A DNA stretch of 64,000 nucleotides from an uncultured Pelagibacteraceae bacterium (lineage in GTDB: Bacteria > Pseudomonadota > Alphaproteobacteria > Pelagibacterales > Pelagibacteraceae): assembly GCA_902567495.1 (NCBI GenBank), contig CACFMO010000001.1, forward strand, positions 1 to 64,000, in the 5' to 3' direction. The first letter of the stretch is position 1, and the number at the start of each line of letters is the position of its first letter. Position numbers and translations under genes: made by a program. Positions 20,049 through 29,141 of this stretch are shown here, in pieces. Under the pieces are notes generated by a model. That model was not told the origin of the DNA. It saw only the letters and a list, made by a program, of their open reading frames with translations, and made no database searches.

Positions 20049-20328
20049 TTATTTAGACTCTGTTATACAACCAATAATAACTGAAAAGGCAACAAGTCTT
20101 TCTGAGCAAAATAAGGTTATATTTAAAGTAAGAAACGATGCATCAAAAAAATCAATTAAAAAAAATATTGAGAAAATATTTAAAGTAAACGTGATTAAAA
20201 TAAATACAATTACTAAAAAATCTAAAACTAAAGTTATAAGAGGCAGAATTGGATTTAAAAAAGGATATAAAAAAGCAATGATAACTTTAAAAAAAGGTCA
20301 AAGTATAGACCTGGCCTCAGGAGCTTAA
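20035..20328 (+). CDS. rplW: 50S ribosomal protein L23
   Basis: This 97-residue L23 sits at the tunnel exit, where it binds trigger factor and SRP. The conserved QPIITEKAT motif is near the N-terminus and the GFKKGYKKAMITLK segment is at the C-terminus. The ATG at 20035 lies inside the last codons of rplD, giving a 14-base overlap. Confidence 0.98.
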   Translation: MKKINYLDSVIQPIITEKATSLSEQNKVIFKVRNDASKKSIKKNIEKIFKVNVIKINTITKKSKTKVIRGRIGFKKGYKKAMITLKKGQSIDLASGA

Positions 20329-20332
20329 AATT

Positions 20333-21169
20333 ATGGGATTAAAGTCTTATAAACCCTATACTAAATCTACAAGGACAACTGTTTTAGTTGATAGAAAAAA
20401 TATTTGGAAAGGTTCGCCTTATAAGCCTTTAACAAGAGGAAAACATTCTTCAGGCGGAAGAAACAATCTTGGAAGGATAACTTCTAGAGCAAGAGGTGCA
20501 GGTCATAAAAAGAGATATAGAATAATTGATTTTCATAGAAATAAAATTGATATGACGGGAACTGTTGACAGAATAGAATATGATCCTAATCGATCTTCTT
20601 ACATAGCTTTGATTACTTACGAGGATAAAACCAAAACATATATTATCTGTCCTCAAAATATAAAGATTGGAGATAAAATTATATCAGGAACCAATAAAGA
20701 AATTAAAGTGGGTAATTGCATGCCATTAGGTGACATACCTCCTGGCACTCAAGTTCATAATGTAGAATTAAATTTAGGAGCCGGTGGCAAACTTGCTAGA
20801 TCAGCAGGAGCTCATGTAACTCTTTCAGGTATTGATGATGAATATGCTATCATTAAACTTTCATCAGGCGAAACTAGAAAGGTAAGAAAAGATTGTAAGG
20901 CTACAATTGGGGTAGTATCAAATCCAGATCAGAAAAATATAAAAATTGGTAAAGCTGGAAGAAATAGGTGGAAGGGTAAAAGACCACAAACTAGAGGAGT
21001 AGCAATGAATCCAGTTGACCACCCCCATGGAGGTGGCGAAGGTAAAACAGCTGGTGGTAGAAATCCAGTTTCACCTTGGGGACAATCAGCAAAAGGGCTT
21101 AAAACTAGAAGACCACAAAGGAGTGATAAATTTATAATCACTAGAAGAAAAAAAAGGAGTGATAATTAA
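20333..21169 (+). CDS. rplB: 50S ribosomal protein L2
   Basis: This 278-residue L2 is required for peptidyl transfer and subunit joining. The C-terminal GVAMNPVDHPHGGGEGKT motif contains the conserved His involved in activity. Length and sequence are standard. The stop codon abuts the rpsS start. The sequence AAAAGGAGTGATAATTAA at its end supplies a GGAG ribosome-binding site for rpsS. Confidence 0.99.
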   Translation: MGLKSYKPYTKSTRTTVLVDRKNIWKGSPYKPLTRGKHSSGGRNNLGRITSRARGAGHKKRYRIIDFHRNKIDMTGTVDRIEYDPNRSSYIALITYEDKTKTYIICPQNIKIGDKIISGTNKEIKVGNCMPLGDIPPGTQVHNVELNLGAGGKLARSAGAHVTLSGIDDEYAIIKLSSGETRKVRKDCKATIGVVSNPDQKNIKIGKAGRNRWKGKRPQTRGVAMNPVDHPHGGGEGKTAGGRNPVSPWGQSAKGLKTRRPQRSDKFIITRRKKRSDN

Positions 21170-21556
21170 ATGACCAGAGGTGTGTGGAAAGGTCCATTTG
21201 TACATCCAAGTTTATTAAAAAAAATTGATAAACTTAAAGATCAGTCAAAAAAAGCACCAATAAAAACATGGTCAAGAAACTCTACAATTATACCAGAATT
21301 TGTAGGGCATAGTTTTTTAATTCACAATGGAAAGAGTTTCATACCTATAACAGTATCAGAAGAAATGGTTGGACATAAATTAGGTGAGTTTTCACCAACA
21401 AGAAAATTTTCCGGACACACACCCGCAGATAAGAAGGCTGCCGCAGAGGGATCCGCACCTAAAGCTGCGCCTGCACCAGGAGCTTCACCAAAAGCTGCAC
21501 CAGCTGCACCCGCTGCTCCTGCTAAACCGGCAGCACCAAAAAAGGATAGTAAATGA
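21170..21556 (+). CDS. rpsS: 30S ribosomal protein S19 with Ala/Pro/Lys-rich tail
   Basis: The first 85 or so residues are standard S19 ([33 protein letters not shown]), a 30S head protein near the A-site finger. The usual protein is about 92 residues; this one is 128. The extra 40 residues are almost entirely Ala, Pro, Lys, Gly and Ser. The tail DNA (about 21420-21552) is markedly GC-richer than its neighbours and contains near-repeated AAAGCTGC units. It ends in a 4-base ATGA overlap with rplV, so the frame is continuous. The tail resembles the L7/L12 hinge in composition. Confidence 0.97.
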   Translation: MTRGVWKGPFVHPSLLKKIDKLKDQSKKAPIKTWSRNSTIIPEFVGHSFLIHNGKSFIPITVSEEMVGHKLGEFSPTRKFSGHTPADKKAAAEGSAPKAAPAPGASPKAAPAAPAAPAKPAAPKKDSK

Positions 21557-21930
21557 CAGAAAAAAATAACGTAATTAAAGCAATAAATAAGAACGTTAGA
21601 AGCGGGGCTAGAAAAGCAAATTTAGTCTTAAATTTCATTAAAGGAAAGAAGGCTGATGTTGCAATCAGAGATTTAGAATTTACAAGAAAAAAAGTCGCAA
21701 AAGATATAAAAAAAACGGTCAAATCAGCTGTTGCAAATGCAGAAAACAATTATCAATATGATATTGATAACCTTTATGTGAAAGAGGCCTACGTCGGCAA
21801 ATCTATTGTTATGAAAAGATTTAGACCAAGAGCCAAAGGAAGAGCTGCTCCAATAAAAAAACCTTATAGTAGAGTGACAATAATTTTAGAGGAGAAGAAA
21901 ATGGAAAAAAAACAGGGAGATAAAAAATAA
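21553..21930 (+). CDS. rplV: 50S ribosomal protein L22
   Basis: This 125-residue L22 has its beta-hairpin in the exit tunnel. The conserved [18 protein letters not shown] and [20 protein letters not shown] segments are present. It has a short Lys-rich C-terminal extension (about the last 12 residues). It overlaps rpsS by 4 bases and rpsC by 1 base. Confidence 0.98.
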   Translation: MTEKNNVIKAINKNVRSGARKANLVLNFIKGKKADVAIRDLEFTRKKVAKDIKKTVKSAVANAENNYQYDIDNLYVKEAYVGKSIVMKRFRPRAKGRAAPIKKPYSRVTIILEEKKMEKKQGDKK

Positions 21931-22616
21931 TGGGTCAAAAAGTAAATCCAATAGGTTTTAGATTAGGTATAAATAGAGGTTGGGACTCTGTTTGGTTTGC
22001 TCGAAAAGGTGATTATGGTAAATATTTAATCGAAGACTATAAAATTCGTGAATATATTAAAAAGAATATCCAAAACTCGGGAGTATCAGAAATAATAATC
22101 GAGAGGTCAGGTAAAAAATGTTCTGTTTTCATACATACATCTAGACCGGGTTTTGTGATTGGAAAAAAAGGATCTGATATCGAGAAAATAAAAGGTAAAA
22201 TTTCAAAAATTACTGATAGCGAAGTTTCTGTTAATATTAAAGAGATAAAAAAACCAGAATTAAATGCATATCTTGTTGCAGAAAATATTTCTCAACAATT
22301 AGTAAAAAGAATAGCCTACAGAAGAGCAATGAAAAGAGCAATGCAATCAGCAATGAGACTTGGTGCCAAAGGAATTAAAGTAACACTAAGCGGAAGATTA
22401 GCTGGAAATGAAATCGCAAGAAGTGAATGGTTGAGAGAAGGAAGTATACCATTACATACACTAAGAGCTAATTTAGATTATGCTGAGTCCGAAGCATTAA
22501 CAACCTATGGTATTATTGGTGTTAAAGTTTGGATTTATAAAGGCGAAATATTTTTAAAAGACGTCAATAAACAAAAAATGGAAAGGACTAAAAATGCTTC
22601 AACCAGTAAGAAGTAA
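21930..22616 (+). CDS. rpsC: 30S ribosomal protein S3
   Basis: This 228-residue S3 lies at the mRNA entry tunnel. It begins [13 protein letters not shown] and has the KH-domain motif [13 protein letters not shown], in which GKKGSD fits the GxxG pattern. The C-terminal domain contains [11 protein letters not shown]. The gene extends 23 bases into rplP. Confidence 0.99.
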   Translation: MGQKVNPIGFRLGINRGWDSVWFARKGDYGKYLIEDYKIREYIKKNIQNSGVSEIIIERSGKKCSVFIHTSRPGFVIGKKGSDIEKIKGKISKITDSEVSVNIKEIKKPELNAYLVAENISQQLVKRIAYRRAMKRAMQSAMRLGAKGIKVTLSGRLAGNEIARSEWLREGSIPLHTLRANLDYAESEALTTYGIIGVKVWIYKGEIFLKDVNKQKMERTKNASTSKK

Positions 22617-22998
22617 ATTTAGAAAAGCACATAAAGGAAGAATTCATGGAAACGCTACAAGAGCGAGCTCACTTAATTATGGTGAATTTGGGTTAAAAGC
22701 TATTCAGCCTGAAAGGATAATTGGTAAACAAATTGAAGCAGCAAGGGTTGCATTAACAAGACATATGAAAAGAACTGGCAAGGTATGGTCAAGGATATTT
22801 CCAAATATACCTGTTTCAAAAAAACCAACTGAAGTACGTATGGGGAAAGGTAAAGGATCACCCGAATATTGGGCATGTAGAGTTAAACCTGGAAGAATAT
22901 TATTTGAAGTTGATGGGGTCTCAGAGCAAGTTGCTAGGGAGGCTTTATATAAAGCATCAGCCAAACTTCCTATTAAAACAAAATTTGTAAAAAGATAA
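22594..22998 (+). CDS. rplP: 50S ribosomal protein L16
   Basis: This 134-residue L16 organises the A-site tRNA region of the 50S subunit. It begins with the family-typical [16 protein letters not shown], which supports the ATG inside rps[21 protein letters not shown] is the conserved central loop; the Arg that is hydroxylated in E. coli (Arg81) lies within this conserved loop. Confidence 0.99.
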   Translation: MLQPVRSKFRKAHKGRIHGNATRASSLNYGEFGLKAIQPERIIGKQIEAARVALTRHMKRTGKVWSRIFPNIPVSKKPTEVRMGKGKGSPEYWACRVKPGRILFEVDGVSEQVAREALYKASAKLPIKTKFVKR

Positions 22999-23000
22999 TT

Positions 23001-23189
23001 ATGAAAAAAAAAGATCAAAAAAAATTAACAAAGGATCAATCGTTGAGAGAGATACAAAAGTTAAAAAAAGACCTATTTAATATGAGGTTTAAAAAAGTAA
23101 ATGGACAGGTACAAAATGTTGCTGAATTTTCTAGAATAAAAAAAAGTATTGCTAGACTTTTTAATAACTTACAGGAAAAAAATGACTAA
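23001..23189 (+). CDS. rpmC: 50S ribosomal protein L29
   Basis: This 62-residue, two-helix L29 binds near the tunnel exit. [22 protein letters not shown] and [10 protein letters not shown] match the family. It overlaps the rpsQ start by 8 bases. Confidence 0.96.
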   Translation: MKKKDQKKLTKDQSLREIQKLKKDLFNMRFKKVNGQVQNVAEFSRIKKSIARLFNNLQEKND

Positions 23190-23412
23190 AAGAATTTTAC
23201 AAGGTGAAGTGGTTAGCAATAAAAATGACAAAACAATTGTGGTCAAAGTACAAAGAAAATTTAGACATCCGTTTTATGGAAAGGTTATCTCTCGATCAAA
23301 AAAATATCATGTACATGATGAAAAAAATAAACATAAAATTGGAGATATGGTTAGAATTATAGAGTCTAAGCCAATTTCTAAACTCAAAACCTGGGAGGTT
23401 TTAGAGAAATGA
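23182..23412 (+). CDS. rpsQ: 30S ribosomal protein S17
   Basis: This 76-residue OB-fold protein is an early 16S rRNA binder. It contains [20 protein letters not shown] and the [15 protein letters not shown] segment. The frame is open further upstream, but the ATG at 23182, inside the last codons of rpmC, gives the standard N-terminus. An earlier start at 23149 would add non-homologous residues. Confidence 0.97.
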   Translation: MTKRILQGEVVSNKNDKTIVVKVQRKFRHPFYGKVISRSKKYHVHDEKNKHKIGDMVRIIESKPISKLKTWEVLEK

Positions 23413-23777
23413 TACAAATTCAAACTGAATTACTGGTTGCAGATAACACAGGAGCAAAAAGGGTAGAATGTATAAAGGTTTTAGGAGGGTCAAAAAGAAG
23501 ATATGCTGGTGTCGGTGATCTTATTGTTGTTAGCGTGAAAGACGCACTCCCTAATGGCAAGGTAAAAAAGGGATCTGTACACAAAGCAGTTGTGGTTAGA
23601 ACTAAAAAAGAAATTTTTAGAAAAGATGGTTCCAAAGTTCAATTTGATAGTAACTCAGTAGTGCTTACGGATGAAAAGGGTGAACCAATTGGAACACGAA
23701 TTTTTGGACCAGTTACGAGGGAATTAAGGTCACGAGGTCAAACAAAAATTATTTCTTTAGCTCCGGAGGTACTATGA
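23409..23777 (+). CDS. rplN: 50S ribosomal protein L14
   Basis: This 122-residue L14 is at the subunit interface and is the target of the silencing factor RsfS. It begins [21 protein letters not shown] and contains [17 protein letters not shown]. It overlaps rpsQ and rplX by 4 bases each. The GGAGG that serves rplX (23765-23769) lies inside its last codons. Confidence 0.99.
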   Translation: MIQIQTELLVADNTGAKRVECIKVLGGSKRRYAGVGDLIVVSVKDALPNGKVKKGSVHKAVVVRTKKEIFRKDGSKVQFDSNSVVLTDEKGEPIGTRIFGPVTRELRSRGQTKIISLAPEVL

Positions 23778-24016
23778 AGAGTCTTTTTAAAAAAGGATCG
23801 AAGGTAAAAGTTTGCGTTGGTAAAGACAAAGGTAAAACTGGAGAGATTATAGAAATTAATAGATTTAAAAATTTGGCTAAGGTCAAAGGTGCAAATATGC
23901 AGAAAAAACACAAAAAGGCTACAAAAGAAAACAAAGGCGGCATAATTAGTAAAGAGGGCTTTATACATCTATCAAATTTAAAAAATTTTGAAGAAAATAA
24001 AAAAGGGAAAAAATAA
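23774..24016 (+). CDS. rplX: 50S ribosomal protein L24, shortened
   Basis: The KOW-domain N-terminus is typical ([21 protein letters not shown]), as is the KKHKK...[15 protein letters not shown] segment. The protein is only 80 residues against about 100-105 normally: the usual C-terminal strand (pattern R-V-G-F-R-F-E-D-G-K-K-V-R) is missing. The stop overlaps the rplE start by one base. L24 is an assembly initiator near the tunnel exit. This is either a real shortening or lineage-typical; no shifted remnant is visible because rplE starts at once. Confidence 0.95.
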   Translation: MKSLFKKGSKVKVCVGKDKGKTGEIIEINRFKNLAKVKGANMQKKHKKATKENKGGIISKEGFIHLSNLKNFEENKKGKK

Positions 24017-24630
24017 TGACACCGAGACTAAAAGATAGATACAGAAAAGAGATTATTCAAAGTTTAATGACAAAGCTCAATTATAAAAATATTAATGCGG
24101 TTCCAAAAATAAAAAAAATTGTTTTAAATATGGGTTTAGGTCAAGATGGTTTAGATAAAAAGAAAATGGAAGTTTGTATAAAAGATATGTCATCAATAAC
24201 TGGACAATACCCAGTGATTACAAAATTCAAAAAATCAATATCAAATTTCAAATCTAGAAAAGGATCTAATGCTGGTCTGAAGGTAACTTTAAGAAACGAT
24301 AGAATGTACGAATTTCTTGATAGATTAGTAAATATTGCATTGCCAAGAATTAAAGATTTTAAAGGACTGAAGGACTCAGCTTGTGATAAATTTGGAAATT
24401 TCACTTTTGGTGTAAAGGAACACATAATTTTTCCAGAAATAAATTTTGATAAAGTTGAAACAATAAGAGGTATGGATATAACAATTGTTACCAACAGTAA
24501 TTCAAAGGAAAATACCGTATCCCTATTAAAAGAATTTAATTTTCCAATAATAAAAGATATTGAAAAACGAAAGAAAAAAATAAAAAAAATTGTTAATGAA
24601 ATCAAAGAGGATAAAACAGAGAAAGGATAA
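24016..24630 (+). CDS. rplE: 50S ribosomal protein L5
   Basis: This 204-residue L5 binds 5S rRNA and contacts P-site tRNA. The [13 protein letters not shown] and [11 protein letters not shown] motifs are conserved. It carries a Lys/Glu-rich C-terminal extension of about 25 residues beyond the usual 179-185. It stops just before the rpsN ATG. Confidence 0.98.
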   Translation: MTPRLKDRYRKEIIQSLMTKLNYKNINAVPKIKKIVLNMGLGQDGLDKKKMEVCIKDMSSITGQYPVITKFKKSISNFKSRKGSNAGLKVTLRNDRMYEFLDRLVNIALPRIKDFKGLKDSACDKFGNFTFGVKEHIIFPEINFDKVETIRGMDITIVTNSNSKENTVSLLKEFNFPIIKDIEKRKKKIKKIVNEIKEDKTEKG

Positions 24631-24631
24631 A

Positions 24632-24937
24632 ATGGCAAAGACTAGTGCAATTCAAAGAAATTTAAAAAGAATAAAAATGGCAAAAAAGTTTCATAATAGA
24701 AGAAAAAAACTTAAAGCAATAATTAATAACAGAAAGTTGCCTCTAAACGAGAGATTTGCTGCGCAATTAAAACTTTCTAAACTACCAAAGAATTCAGCTA
24801 AAACAAGGGTAAGAAACAGATGTGAAATTACTGGAAGACCCCATGGTGTTTACAGAAAATTAAAAATTTCAAGAATTGCATTAAGACAAATGGCGTCATC
24901 AGGAAAAATACCTGGAATGACTAAATCAAGTTGGTAA
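24632..24937 (+). CDS. rpsN: 30S ribosomal protein S14
   Basis: This 101-residue, zinc-free S14 has the family signature [20 protein letters not shown]. The ATG at 24632, one base after the rplE stop, gives the standard start [10 protein letters not shown]; an upstream in-frame Met at 24590 lies inside rplE. Its stop codon is part of the strong ribosome-binding site of rpsH. Confidence 0.98.
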   Translation: MAKTSAIQRNLKRIKMAKKFHNRRKKLKAIINNRKLPLNERFAAQLKLSKLPKNSAKTRVRNRCEITGRPHGVYRKLKISRIALRQMASSGKIPGMTKSSW

Positions 24938-24943
24938 AGGAGG
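24936..24943 (+). promoter_or_regulatory. Strong Shine-Dalgarno site of rpsH
   Basis: AAAGGAGG ends 3 bases before the rpsH ATG at 24947 and overlaps the rpsN stop. It is one of very few full anti-16S matches in the ribosomal supercluster, where most genes start after an A/T run. Confidence 0.8.
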
Positions 24944-24946
24944 AAC

Positions 24947-25345
24947 ATGAGCTTAGGTGATCCAATAGGAGATATGTTAACAAGAATAAGAAACGGCCAG
25001 ATGAGGTCGTTGAATAAAATCGAAATACCTTTTTCAAACTTTAGATCTAAAATTTTAGAGGTATTAAAAAAAGAAGGTTATATAATTAATTACGAGATAA
25101 CCACAAACGATAAGAAAATAAAAAACATATTTGTTAAACTTAAGTACTACGATGGTCAACCGGTTATAAAAGAGATTAAACGTGTTTCCAAACCGGGTAG
25201 AAGAGTTTATTCAAGAGCAACAAGCATACCTAAAGTTCTTAATGGATTAGGTCTTGCTATTTTATCAACTAGTAAAGGCGTGATGTCGGATGCAGAAGCG
25301 ACAAAAAATAATCTTGGTGGTGAAATTATTTGTAGGATATTTTAA
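24947..25345 (+). CDS. rpsH: 30S ribosomal protein S8
   Basis: This 132-residue S8 binds the central domain of 16S rRNA and in E. coli represses the spc operon. It contains DPIGDMLTRIRNGQ and the C-terminal STSKGVMSDAEA motif. The start is fixed by AAAGGAGG. Confidence 0.99.
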   Translation: MSLGDPIGDMLTRIRNGQMRSLNKIEIPFSNFRSKILEVLKKEGYIINYEITTNDKKIKNIFVKLKYYDGQPVIKEIKRVSKPGRRVYSRATSIPKVLNGLGLAILSTSKGVMSDAEATKNNLGGEIICRIF

Positions 25346-25346
25346 A

Positions 25347-25886
25347 ATGTCAAAACTTGGAAAAAAACCTATTTTATTACCAAAGGACTCTACTGTAAAA
25401 GTTGATAGTGGTTCACTTTTAGTTTCTGGACCTAAAGGAACTCAAAAATTAGTTTTTAATGAGAAGATGTTTTCCTCAAAAATTAACGAAAAAAATGAAT
25501 TTGAAATATCACCCAAAAACAAAGATAAGAAAAGTTCTTTAATGTGGGGCACATATAGAAGCTTAATAAACAATGCTGTTCTAGGCGTTACAAAAGGTCA
25601 TGAAAAAAATTTAGAGTTAAGTGGTGTTGGTTTTAGAGCAAGTGCGAAAGGTGATATACTAGTATTTCAATTGGGTTTTAGCCACGAAGTAACTTATACG
25701 ATACCAAAAGGTATAAATGTAAAAATTGAAAAACAAACTAAATTAAATATAAGTGGATCAGATAAAGAATTAGTTTCAAAAGTATCTGCAGATATCAAAT
25801 CTTTGAAACCAGTGGAACCTTACAAAGCAAAAGGGATAAAAGAAAAAGATCAATTTGTTATAAGGAAAGAAGGTAAGAAAAAATAA
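25347..25886 (+). CDS. rplF: 50S ribosomal protein L6
   Basis: This 179-residue L6 has two duplicated domains next to the sarcin-ricin loop. It begins [15 protein letters not shown], as is usual, and has the C-terminal PEPYKGKG-like motif ([11 protein letters not shown]). The ATG at 25347, one base after the rpsH stop, is the real start; an open frame from 25290 would run through rpsH. Confidence 0.98.
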   Translation: MSKLGKKPILLPKDSTVKVDSGSLLVSGPKGTQKLVFNEKMFSSKINEKNEFEISPKNKDKKSSLMWGTYRSLINNAVLGVTKGHEKNLELSGVGFRASAKGDILVFQLGFSHEVTYTIPKGINVKIEKQTKLNISGSDKELVSKVSADIKSLKPVEPYKAKGIKEKDQFVIRKEGKKK

Positions 25887-25887
25887 C

Positions 25888-26241
25888 ATGAAAAAAATTA
25901 GCTCTAAAAATAAACGTTTAATACGAAATCGTAATAAATTAAAGAAGGTAAATATTGATAGATATAGAATTGCAGTTTTTAAGTCGTTAAAAAATATTTC
26001 TGCACAAATTATAGACGATAAAATAAACAAAACTATAGTTTCTGCATCATCGATGGAAAAAGATCTTAAAAAAGACAAAAAAAATAAGACTGATTTATCA
26101 ATTCTGTTAGGTGAAATTCTAGCTAAAAGAGCCTCAGAAAAAAAAATTAGCAAAGTATTTTTTGACAGAGGCGCGTACAAATATCATGGAAGAATAAAGG
26201 CTTTAGCAGAGTCTTTAAGAAAGAATGGGTTAAATTTTTAA
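25888..26241 (+). CDS. rplR: 50S ribosomal protein L18
   Basis: This 117-residue L18 binds 5S rRNA together with L5. The conserved [21 protein letters not shown]-terminus is present. The N-terminus is very Lys/Arg/Asn-rich. It overlaps rpsE by one base. Confidence 0.98.
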   Translation: MKKISSKNKRLIRNRNKLKKVNIDRYRIAVFKSLKNISAQIIDDKINKTIVSASSMEKDLKKDKKNKTDLSILLGEILAKRASEKKISKVFFDRGAYKYHGRIKALAESLRKNGLNF

Positions 26242-26744
26242 TGAAAGAAAAAAGTGAATTTGTAGAAAAATTAGTAGCCATCAACAGAATCACCAAAGTA
26301 GTAAAAGGTGGTAGAAGATTTGGCTTTGCAGCTTTAGTAGTAGCCGGTAATCAAAAAGGCTCGATAGGTATTGGATCGGGAAAATCTAAACAGGTACCTG
26401 ACGCAATTAAAAAAGCTACTGAAGTCGCAAAAAGAAATATGGTAAAAATACCTTTAAAGGATGGTAGAACATTACATCACGACGTTTTTGCAAAAAGTGG
26501 TTCAGGAAAAATATTAATGAGAGCAGCTCCAACTGGTACCGGAATTATAGCAGGTGGTGCTACAAGAGCTGTATGTGAAGTTCTAGGTATCCAAGATATT
26601 GTGACCAAATCTTTAGGCTCTCCAAATCCACACAATGTTCTAAAGGCAGTCGTCCAAGGTTTAAAAAGCCAGAGTTCTCCAAAAACTATTTCTGCAATGA
26701 GAAATAAAAAAATAGCTGAGATCATTAAAAAAAGGGAAAACTAA
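26241..26744 (+). CDS. rpsE: 30S ribosomal protein S5
   Basis: This 167-residue S5 affects accuracy and mRNA unwinding. It contains [19 protein letters not shown] and the [19 protein letters not shown] segment. The next gene is rplO after one base, so rpmD (L30), normally between the two, is missing. Confidence 0.99.
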   Translation: MKEKSEFVEKLVAINRITKVVKGGRRFGFAALVVAGNQKGSIGIGSGKSKQVPDAIKKATEVAKRNMVKIPLKDGRTLHHDVFAKSGSGKILMRAAPTGTGIIAGGATRAVCEVLGIQDIVTKSLGSPNPHNVLKAVVQGLKSQSSPKTISAMRNKKIAEIIKKREN

Positions 26745-26745
26745 A

Positions 26746-27222
26746 ATGAAATTAAATAGTCTTGTTAAAATTAAAACTAAAAAAATTAGAGTTGGAAGAG
26801 GAATTGGATCTGGAAAGGGCAAAACATCTGGCAGAGGTGTTAAGGGTCAAAAGTCTAGATCTGGTGTGGCAATAAAAAGTTTTGAAGGTGGCCAAATGCC
26901 ATTGTACAGAAGACTCCCAAAACGGGGGTTTAAAAGTTTAAGTAAACTGAATAAAAGAAAATTTGTAGCTATTCTTAACCTTAAAGATATAGAGAATTTT
27001 TTAAAAAATAAAAAAATTAACAGTAAAGAAGAAATTAATATCAAATATCTGAAAGATAAAAATATTATTAAAAATAAGTTTGATAAACTTAAAGTTTTAG
27101 GAACTGGCGAATTAAAAGAAAAATTAACAATTAAAACCGACTTCATTTCTAAATCAGCTAAAGATAAAATCGAAAAAGCAGGTGGATTAGTTAATATTTT
27201 AAATACCTCAAACAACAAATAA
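26746..27222 (+). CDS. rplO: 50S ribosomal protein L15
   Basis: This 158-residue L15 is a late-assembly protein. The glycine-rich N-terminus RVGRGIGSGKGKTSGRGVKG and GGQMPLYRRLPKRGF are conserved. It abuts rpsE upstream and secY downstream (zero-base gap). Confidence 0.98.
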   Translation: MKLNSLVKIKTKKIRVGRGIGSGKGKTSGRGVKGQKSRSGVAIKSFEGGQMPLYRRLPKRGFKSLSKLNKRKFVAILNLKDIENFLKNKKINSKEEINIKYLKDKNIIKNKFDKLKVLGTGELKEKLTIKTDFISKSAKDKIEKAGGLVNILNTSNNK

Positions 27223-28515
27223 ATGGCTGAAGACTCAAATTTATCAACCAACTCATCTGATTTAAGGAATAGAATATTTTTTACTATTTTTATTCTTTGT
27301 ATTTATAGATTAGGTACTTACGTTCCAATAGCTGGTATAGATCCCAGTTCATTATCTCAAATAATGTCATCAAGCCAAAAAGGTTTATTAGGAATGTTTA
27401 ATGTTTTTTCTGGTGGAGCGGTTCAAAGGATGGCAATTTTTGCATTAGGAATAATGCCGTATATTTCATCTTCTATCATAGTTCAATTACTCACAGGTGT
27501 TTCGGACTATTTCAAAAATTTAAAGGAACAAGGTGAAATTGGAAGAAAAAAAATTACACAAATAACACGTTACGGTACAGTTTTGATTGCAACATTGCAG
27601 GGTTATGGTGTTTCAGTTGGGTTGGAAAATGCAGGAGATCTAGTTTTAGATCCAGGAGCTTATTTTAAAGTAATGACCACGATTTCTTTAGTTGCAGGGA
27701 CAACATTTCTAATGTGGTTAGGTGAACAGATTACCTCACGTGGTATTGGAAATGGTATTTCACTAATAATTTTTGCAGGTATAGTTGCTGAAATACCTAG
27801 AGCGCTTGCTTCAACTTTTGAATTAGGAAGAACTGGAGCTCTATCACCAGTAATGATTATATCAATCTTCATATTATTAATTGCAACAGTAATGTTTATT
27901 GTCTTTATGGAAAGAGCGATGCGTAAAATTCTTGTCAATTATCCTAAAAGACAAATGGGAAATAAAATTTACGGTGGAGAGTCTTCATATTTACCATTAA
28001 AAATAAATACAGCAGGGGTAATTCCAGCAATTTTTGCATCAGCATTGTTATTACTGCCAATTACTTTTTCAAATTTTGGTGTTTCTGATTCTGAATTTTT
28101 TATAAATTTTTCATCATTATTTTCTCAAGGCAAACCTTTATACATGTTGTTATATGCATTTGGAATTATCTTTTTCGCTTTTTTTTATACTTCAATTGTT
28201 TTTAATCCAAGGGAGACATCAGAAAATTTAAGAAAATATGGAGGATATATTCCAGGTATAAGACCGGGTGATAGAACTGCAGAGTATATTGAAAGTATTT
28301 TAACTAAACTTACAACAATTGGGGCATGTTATTTAACTTTAGTTTGTTTAATGCCTGAATTTTTAATTGCCAAATATCCGATACCATTTTATTTGGGGGG
28401 AACATCTGTATTAATCGTAGTAGTAGTTGCTATGGACACAGTAACTCAGGTTCAAACACGTCTTATGAGCTCCCAGTATGAACATTTGATAAAAAAGGCA
28501 AAATTTAATAAATAA
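27223..28515 (+). CDS. secY: Preprotein translocase subunit SecY
   Basis: This 430-residue, ten-helix channel subunit of the Sec translocon is in the inner membrane. The plug/lateral-gate region (FSGGAVQRMAIFALGIMPYI) and the cytoplasmic loop YGGYIPGIRPGDRTAEYIES are present. The usual trailing rpmJ (L36) gene is absent; adk follows after 2 bases. The start is a plain ATG directly after the rplO stop without a visible Shine-Dalgarno. Confidence 0.99.
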   Translation: MAEDSNLSTNSSDLRNRIFFTIFILCIYRLGTYVPIAGIDPSSLSQIMSSSQKGLLGMFNVFSGGAVQRMAIFALGIMPYISSSIIVQLLTGVSDYFKNLKEQGEIGRKKITQITRYGTVLIATLQGYGVSVGLENAGDLVLDPGAYFKVMTTISLVAGTTFLMWLGEQITSRGIGNGISLIIFAGIVAEIPRALASTFELGRTGALSPVMIISIFILLIATVMFIVFMERAMRKILVNYPKRQMGNKIYGGESSYLPLKINTAGVIPAIFASALLLLPITFSNFGVSDSEFFINFSSLFSQGKPLYMLLYAFGIIFFAFFYTSIVFNPRETSENLRKYGGYIPGIRPGDRTAEYIESILTKLTTIGACYLTLVCLMPEFLIAKYPIPFYLGGTSVLIVVVVAMDTVTQVQTRLMSSQYEHLIKKAKFNK

Positions 28516-28517
28516 TT

Positions 28518-29090
28518 ATGAACATAATAATTTTTGGGCCACCTGGTGCAGGCAAGGGAACTCAAGCAAAATTTATTGTAAATAAATACAATCTTTATCA
28601 ATTATCAACAGGTGAGCTTTTACGTGAAGAAATAAAAAATAAAACAGAATTAGGTTCACAAATTTCATCAATAATAAATTCTGGTGAATTAGTCTCAGAT
28701 GAAATTGTGAGTAATTTAATTGAAAAATTTATTTCAAATGATGATTATAAAAACAACATTATTTTTGACGGATATCCCAGAACACTTTCTCAAGCAAAGA
28801 ATTTAGAAATTTTATTAAAAAAACATAATCAAAAAATAGATGTAGTTTTAAAATTATCTGTAAGTTTGGAAACAGTTAAAAAACGAATTTTAGAAAGACA
28901 AATTAAAGAAAATAGAGCTGATGACAATGAGGAAATAGCAATTAAAAGATATAAAACTTACGAAAAATCCGCTGAACCAGTTATAGGTTATTACAAGCAA
29001 TCTAATTTACTGAAATTTGTAAATGGTGAGGCTGGAATATCAGAAATAAATACTGAAATTAGCGACTTAATTGACACTATCAAGGGTTGA
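28518..29090 (+). CDS. adk: Adenylate kinase, short-LID type
   Basis: This 190-residue enzyme interconverts ATP + AMP and two ADP. The P-loop is GPPGAGKGT (7-15), and DGYPRT is the AMP-binding motif. The insertion that forms the long, often zinc-binding LID is missing (RQIKENRADDNEE is the short LID), as in many Alphaproteobacteria. A strong promoter-like pair for the alpha operon overlaps the 3' end of the gene. Confidence 0.98.
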   Translation: MNIIIFGPPGAGKGTQAKFIVNKYNLYQLSTGELLREEIKNKTELGSQISSIINSGELVSDEIVSNLIEKFISNDDYKNNIIFDGYPRTLSQAKNLEILLKKHNQKIDVVLKLSVSLETVKKRILERQIKENRADDNEEIAIKRYKTYEKSAEPVIGYYKQSNLLKFVNGEAGISEINTEISDLIDTIKG

Positions 29091-29114
29091 CTTTAAATGA
29101 TTACTCAATATAAA
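29087..29114 (+). promoter_or_regulatory. Candidate promoter of the rpsM-rpsK-rpoA-rplQ operon
   Basis: TTGACT (29087-29092) and TATAAA (29109-29114) are 16 bases apart and each matches consensus at 5 of 6 positions. A second TTGACA (29071-29076) lies just upstream with TTAAAT at 16-base spacing. The predicted start near 29121 gives a 21-base leader before rpsM. The -35 overlaps the last codons of adk. It is the best promoter match seen inside the ribosomal supercluster. Confidence 0.55.
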
Positions 29115-29141
29115 TACGCAAGAACTTAAACATCACAAAAT

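Noticed and set aside
21384..21569. Plus-strand frame rich in Gln, His and Leu
   Set aside because: It is the +1 frame of the Ala/Pro tail of rpsS; the S19 frame is continuous from its start.
23149..23181. Longer start for rpsQ
   Set aside because: The additional residues are the out-of-frame translation of rpmC; the ATG at 23182 matches the family.
25290..25346. Longer start for rplF
   Set aside because: It lies wholly in rpsH and adds non-homologous residues.
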